NCBI RefSeq assembly: GCF_947347685.1
Contig: NC_070638.1
Location: 9,158,325-9,222,324 of the forward strand
DNA from: Pleuronectes platessa
Taxonomy: Eukaryota; Chordata; Actinopteri; Pleuronectiformes; Pleuronectidae
Length of the DNA: 64,000 nucleotides
Reading direction: 5' to 3'
Shown here: piece by piece, positions 61,308-64,000 of the stretch
How the letters are laid out: each line of letters starts with the position of its first letter
Position numbering within the stretch: position 1 is the first letter of the stretch
The notes under the pieces: model-generated
What the model was told of the DNA's origin: nothing
The model's input: only the letters and a program-made list of their open reading frames with translations
Databases searched by the model: none
Program-made: the position numbers and the translations under genes

Positions 61308-63533
61308 GTACTGTGAAATTCCTGTCTGGCCTATTGTAACCTCTCATTAAACTGTGTCCCCCTTTTGGCCCGGCTCAGTGCCAGCATGACTCAGGACGTT
61401 CATTAGCGGGACACCTACCAATGCACACAAACACCAAGCCGTGCCTGCACCAGCTTACGTGCACGCACACACACACACACACACACTGGTGGACACACAC
61501 AGTCTCAGGTGAGGGGGCTAGAGAGGCAGGTCCTGCCCTGAGGGGAAGCTCATTCCTCTGTCGCTCCCTTGTAATTACCCTGGCTTTGGAAACACAGGCT
61601 CACCTGGCAGGCCCACCTTAAAGGAGCTAATGGCCATGAGCCCCCCACCAACACAGAGAATAACGCTTCATTGCTGACAAGTGGGGAACAGCTCTCTCCT
61701 GAAGCTGCTGCCACAGCTTGAAGAGGAAGGAGTAGGTCGGATGTACCTGCCTCTCTCAGCTGCAGGCGGTCCCATGGAGAGATGAGTGACAGTTTGAAAA
61801 AGCTGCATTGTTTTTCAGACTTTCCAGACTTTCTGTTTTCTCTGCAAACAAGTGCAGTTTTCTTTACCTTCAAGTGATGTTATGCATTTGAAGATAACGT
61901 TCTACCGCTCAATTAATGGCTTCTGCATATTTCTGTAAGATAAGGAATGTACTCGCAACCACTTGACACCTTTTTTGACTCGTGCAGTCTGTCATCAACT
62001 CTGCATTCATTTTGGTCCCAGTTATAGAAGTGTAAAGGTCTGATCTGCTTTACTCTGCGGCAATGATCACAACTTTGACAAAAGTTAACGCAGACTTGAC
62101 ATAAGTGTTTAAATTCACCCTTATTCAGTGAAATCAGCCTTAGGAGGGAATCAGGTGATATGATAACACACTCTGTAGTAACCTGTTTACTGTTACATCC
62201 ACATACACATACACAGGCTCCAGGTCAGATTTCTCCCCCTACACTGATCTTATTTTGAGCTCAGTTTTTCTTTAGAGCTCAGATGTGTTAGTTGTACAAA
62301 CCTGTTCAGAGATGAAAGCTTGTATATACTCATAAAGAGTAACTAAACACTGAAACAGTGACGTGACATCCATACTACGTTTAGTTTTCGAACTAAAACA
62401 ATATCTGTTCACACGAGCATTTTGGCTAACACACCTGAAAACACAGGAAGGCTTGCACATGCCCCTGTACACAGGATTTACTCGATGAATGCAGCGTCTC
62501 TAAACTGTTTAACGGCTCTTAAACCAGAAGTATGGACGCCGGGCGTATCTGTAGAAGATTGGCTGAATTTTCAAATGAAAACGTAGTAGTATGGATGTGG
62601 AAATCCGGTTCCTGCTTTCTCATTTAGGTGAGGAAGAAAATCAGTTTGCTGCAGAAAGTCAACTGTAACTTAATTCCCATGAAAATGCGAGGATGGGTTA
62701 GACACCTCAAATTACTGTCATGCTATATGGAGAAAAAAGTAAAATCAATCGGGGGCCTGAGACACAGGAAAATTTACATTTTAAAACCTAAAGCCTCACA
62801 TTTAAAAATGAACTGTAAAAATATACAGTAAACTATTTGTATGGTAGGAGCTAAAGAACACTGGCACGGTCGTTCAAGTTCCAAGTAAATTGAGGTGTCC
62901 ATGGGATCTACCCTGACTGGGTTAAAGAAACATTTTGGTTTCCTCTGTGTGTTTTCTTGAGGCATTTGTGATGTGGAGGTTGTAACCTGGATAAAAATAA
63001 CACTTTATCTATTTGTTTTCCTACTCGGTGGGAGAGCTGCAGTATGTGATTTTCTCCAGTTTGACTCAATTAGGAGAATAAGGCGACTTATTTAATACCA
63101 AGAGACCAACAGAGGCAGGTTTTAAAAAGGAGCTAGGACTCTATTATTCTCTCCATGCCATGAAATACAAATGACCTCATCTCACATTGTTTATCTTATC
63201 AACATATTCTAAAGCATCACTAATGGGGAGCATCAGAAACGAGTCTCAGCATCTTTTCCCCCACTTAGGCTCTGCTGTGCATTTCTCCTCTCTTCCCTCT
63301 CTCTGTGATAGGACTCACATTAGTTTTAAGACTTCAACAGTAGTTCCTCCCAAAAAGCATTAAGAGCTGTCGCATCATTTTAAGGTCGTAGTTCACAGAC
63401 CTGCTGCTTTTCTTCTTTTCCATTAACTCTGTAATTTGATGGTAAGTAGCATGATTTAACGCTCCCTGTTTTCTTACTGCCTCTCTGCAATCTGTCTCTT
63501 GTGCCTCGATCCTCTCTCGTTGTACGGGAAAAG
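61308..63533 (+). other. adgrl2: Intron 8 of adgrl2 (2.2 kb)
   Basis: Runs from GTACTG to CGGGAAAAG at 63533. It contains a CA microsatellite at 61461-61487. No gene was recognised. Confidence 0.85.
61461..61487. repeat. (CA)n microsatellite
   Basis: About 12 CA units. Confidence 0.9.
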
Positions 63534-63572
63534 CTTCAAAAGCGAGAGAAGACGTGCAGGGCGTACATGAAG
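63534..63572 (+). CDS. adgrl2: adgrl2 coding exon: 39-nt GAIN exon
   Basis: Thirteen codons (residues 597-609) read LQKREKTCRAYMK and follow FNK of the previous exon without phase change, matching human ADGRL2 SYNK-LQKREKTCRAYLK. ADGRL1 has MHKRERTCKDYIK and ADGRL3 LQKRERSCRAYVQ, so this supports the ADGRL2 assignment. Acceptor and donor are ...GGGAAAAG|CTT and ATGAAG|GTACAG. The acceptor is atypical: the ten bases before the AG are mainly purine, with the pyrimidine tract further upstream. The next exon, expected to begin with a sequence like AIVDTVDNLL, is not in the window. Confidence 0.9.
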
Positions 63573-64000
63573 GTACAGCCACCAGGCTTTCCATGTTGCT
63601 TTCTGTTTGCCCGATCCCTTAATGTCCGACCAGCAGCATGCAGCACCGTCCCTCTCAATGTCCCCGATTGTTTGGTTACAGTATGTGCCCGGTGATCCCG
63701 CTCGTACAAGACATGGCTGCCTCTCCATCTGACTCGGCTGTCTGTCCTGCTGTCATTCTGTCCATCTGAGGGTGCCGCCGTCAATATCACTCCGTCTTCG
63801 TCCAATCCCTCCCCCCCCTCCCCCCCCCCTCCCTTCCTCTGTGCGCTATCACTTGTATATCTCCCCTTCATTTTTTCTCTCTCCTCCTTCCTTTCTTCCT
63901 CCCCCGACTTTTTCTCGCTGTCTTCGTCTCTCCTGTCAGCTCTTTATACGTTGTGTGAATAATTGCCTTCCCACGGTCGTAATTGCACCTCCCTGTCAGC
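63573..64000 (+). other. adgrl2: Start of intron 9 of adgrl2
   Basis: Begins GTACAG and continues to the window end. It includes a C-rich run (about 63807-63830) and pyrimidine-rich sequence. No further exon was recognised, so the gene is truncated by the window. Confidence 0.8.

Overview
This window is vertebrate, almost certainly teleost, nuclear DNA. Small exons with canonical GT-AG boundaries are separated by multi-kilobase introns full of di- and trinucleotide microsatellites and homopolymer runs. Several dispersed repeats resemble ones that are abundant in spiny-rayed (percomorph) fishes. There is no operon structure, phage, CRISPR or prokaryotic signal.

The window holds the 5' half of one plus-strand gene: latrophilin-2, adhesion G-protein-coupled receptor L2 (adgrl2). 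The layout is: 1-147 AT-rich flank; 152-809 a foldback DNA transposon; about 830-1577 a CpG-rich promoter and non-coding first exon; 1578-22056 intron 1; 22057-22269 an exon with the end of the 5' leader, the start codon and the signal peptide; 22270-39906 intron 2; 39907-40120 and 43959-44068 the rhamnose-binding-lectin (SUEL) domain; 46566-46580 a 15-nt alternative microexon (KVEQK); 47728-48528 the whole olfactomedin domain in one exon; 56855-57154 the Ser/Thr/Pro stalk and start of the hormone-receptor (HormR) domain; 59383-59483 the end of HormR; 61122-61307 and 63534-63572 the start of the GAIN domain. The GAIN remainder, proteolysis site, seven-helix region and cytoplasmic tail lie beyond 64000.

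The eight constitutive coding segments sum to 1827 nt (609 codons) and join in one open frame with every splice phase matching. The microexon adds 5 codons without changing frame. The protein encoded here is the extracellular adhesive part: SUEL and olfactomedin bind FLRT and teneurin partners in the known family, and HormR/GAIN lead to the receptor core. Paralog choice (adgrl2 over adgrl1 or adgrl3) rests on residues typical of vertebrate ADGRL2. I cannot tell from this window which teleost-duplicate copy (2a or 2b) it is.

No other protein-coding gene, tRNA, rRNA or recognisable small RNA was found on either strand. The most interesting signals are the neuronal-type microexon with its flanking signals, a leader carrying several upstream ORFs, an extra cysteine in HormR, and several non-autonomous DNA transposon copies, one lying against the promoter. 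I found no convincing undescribed biological system.
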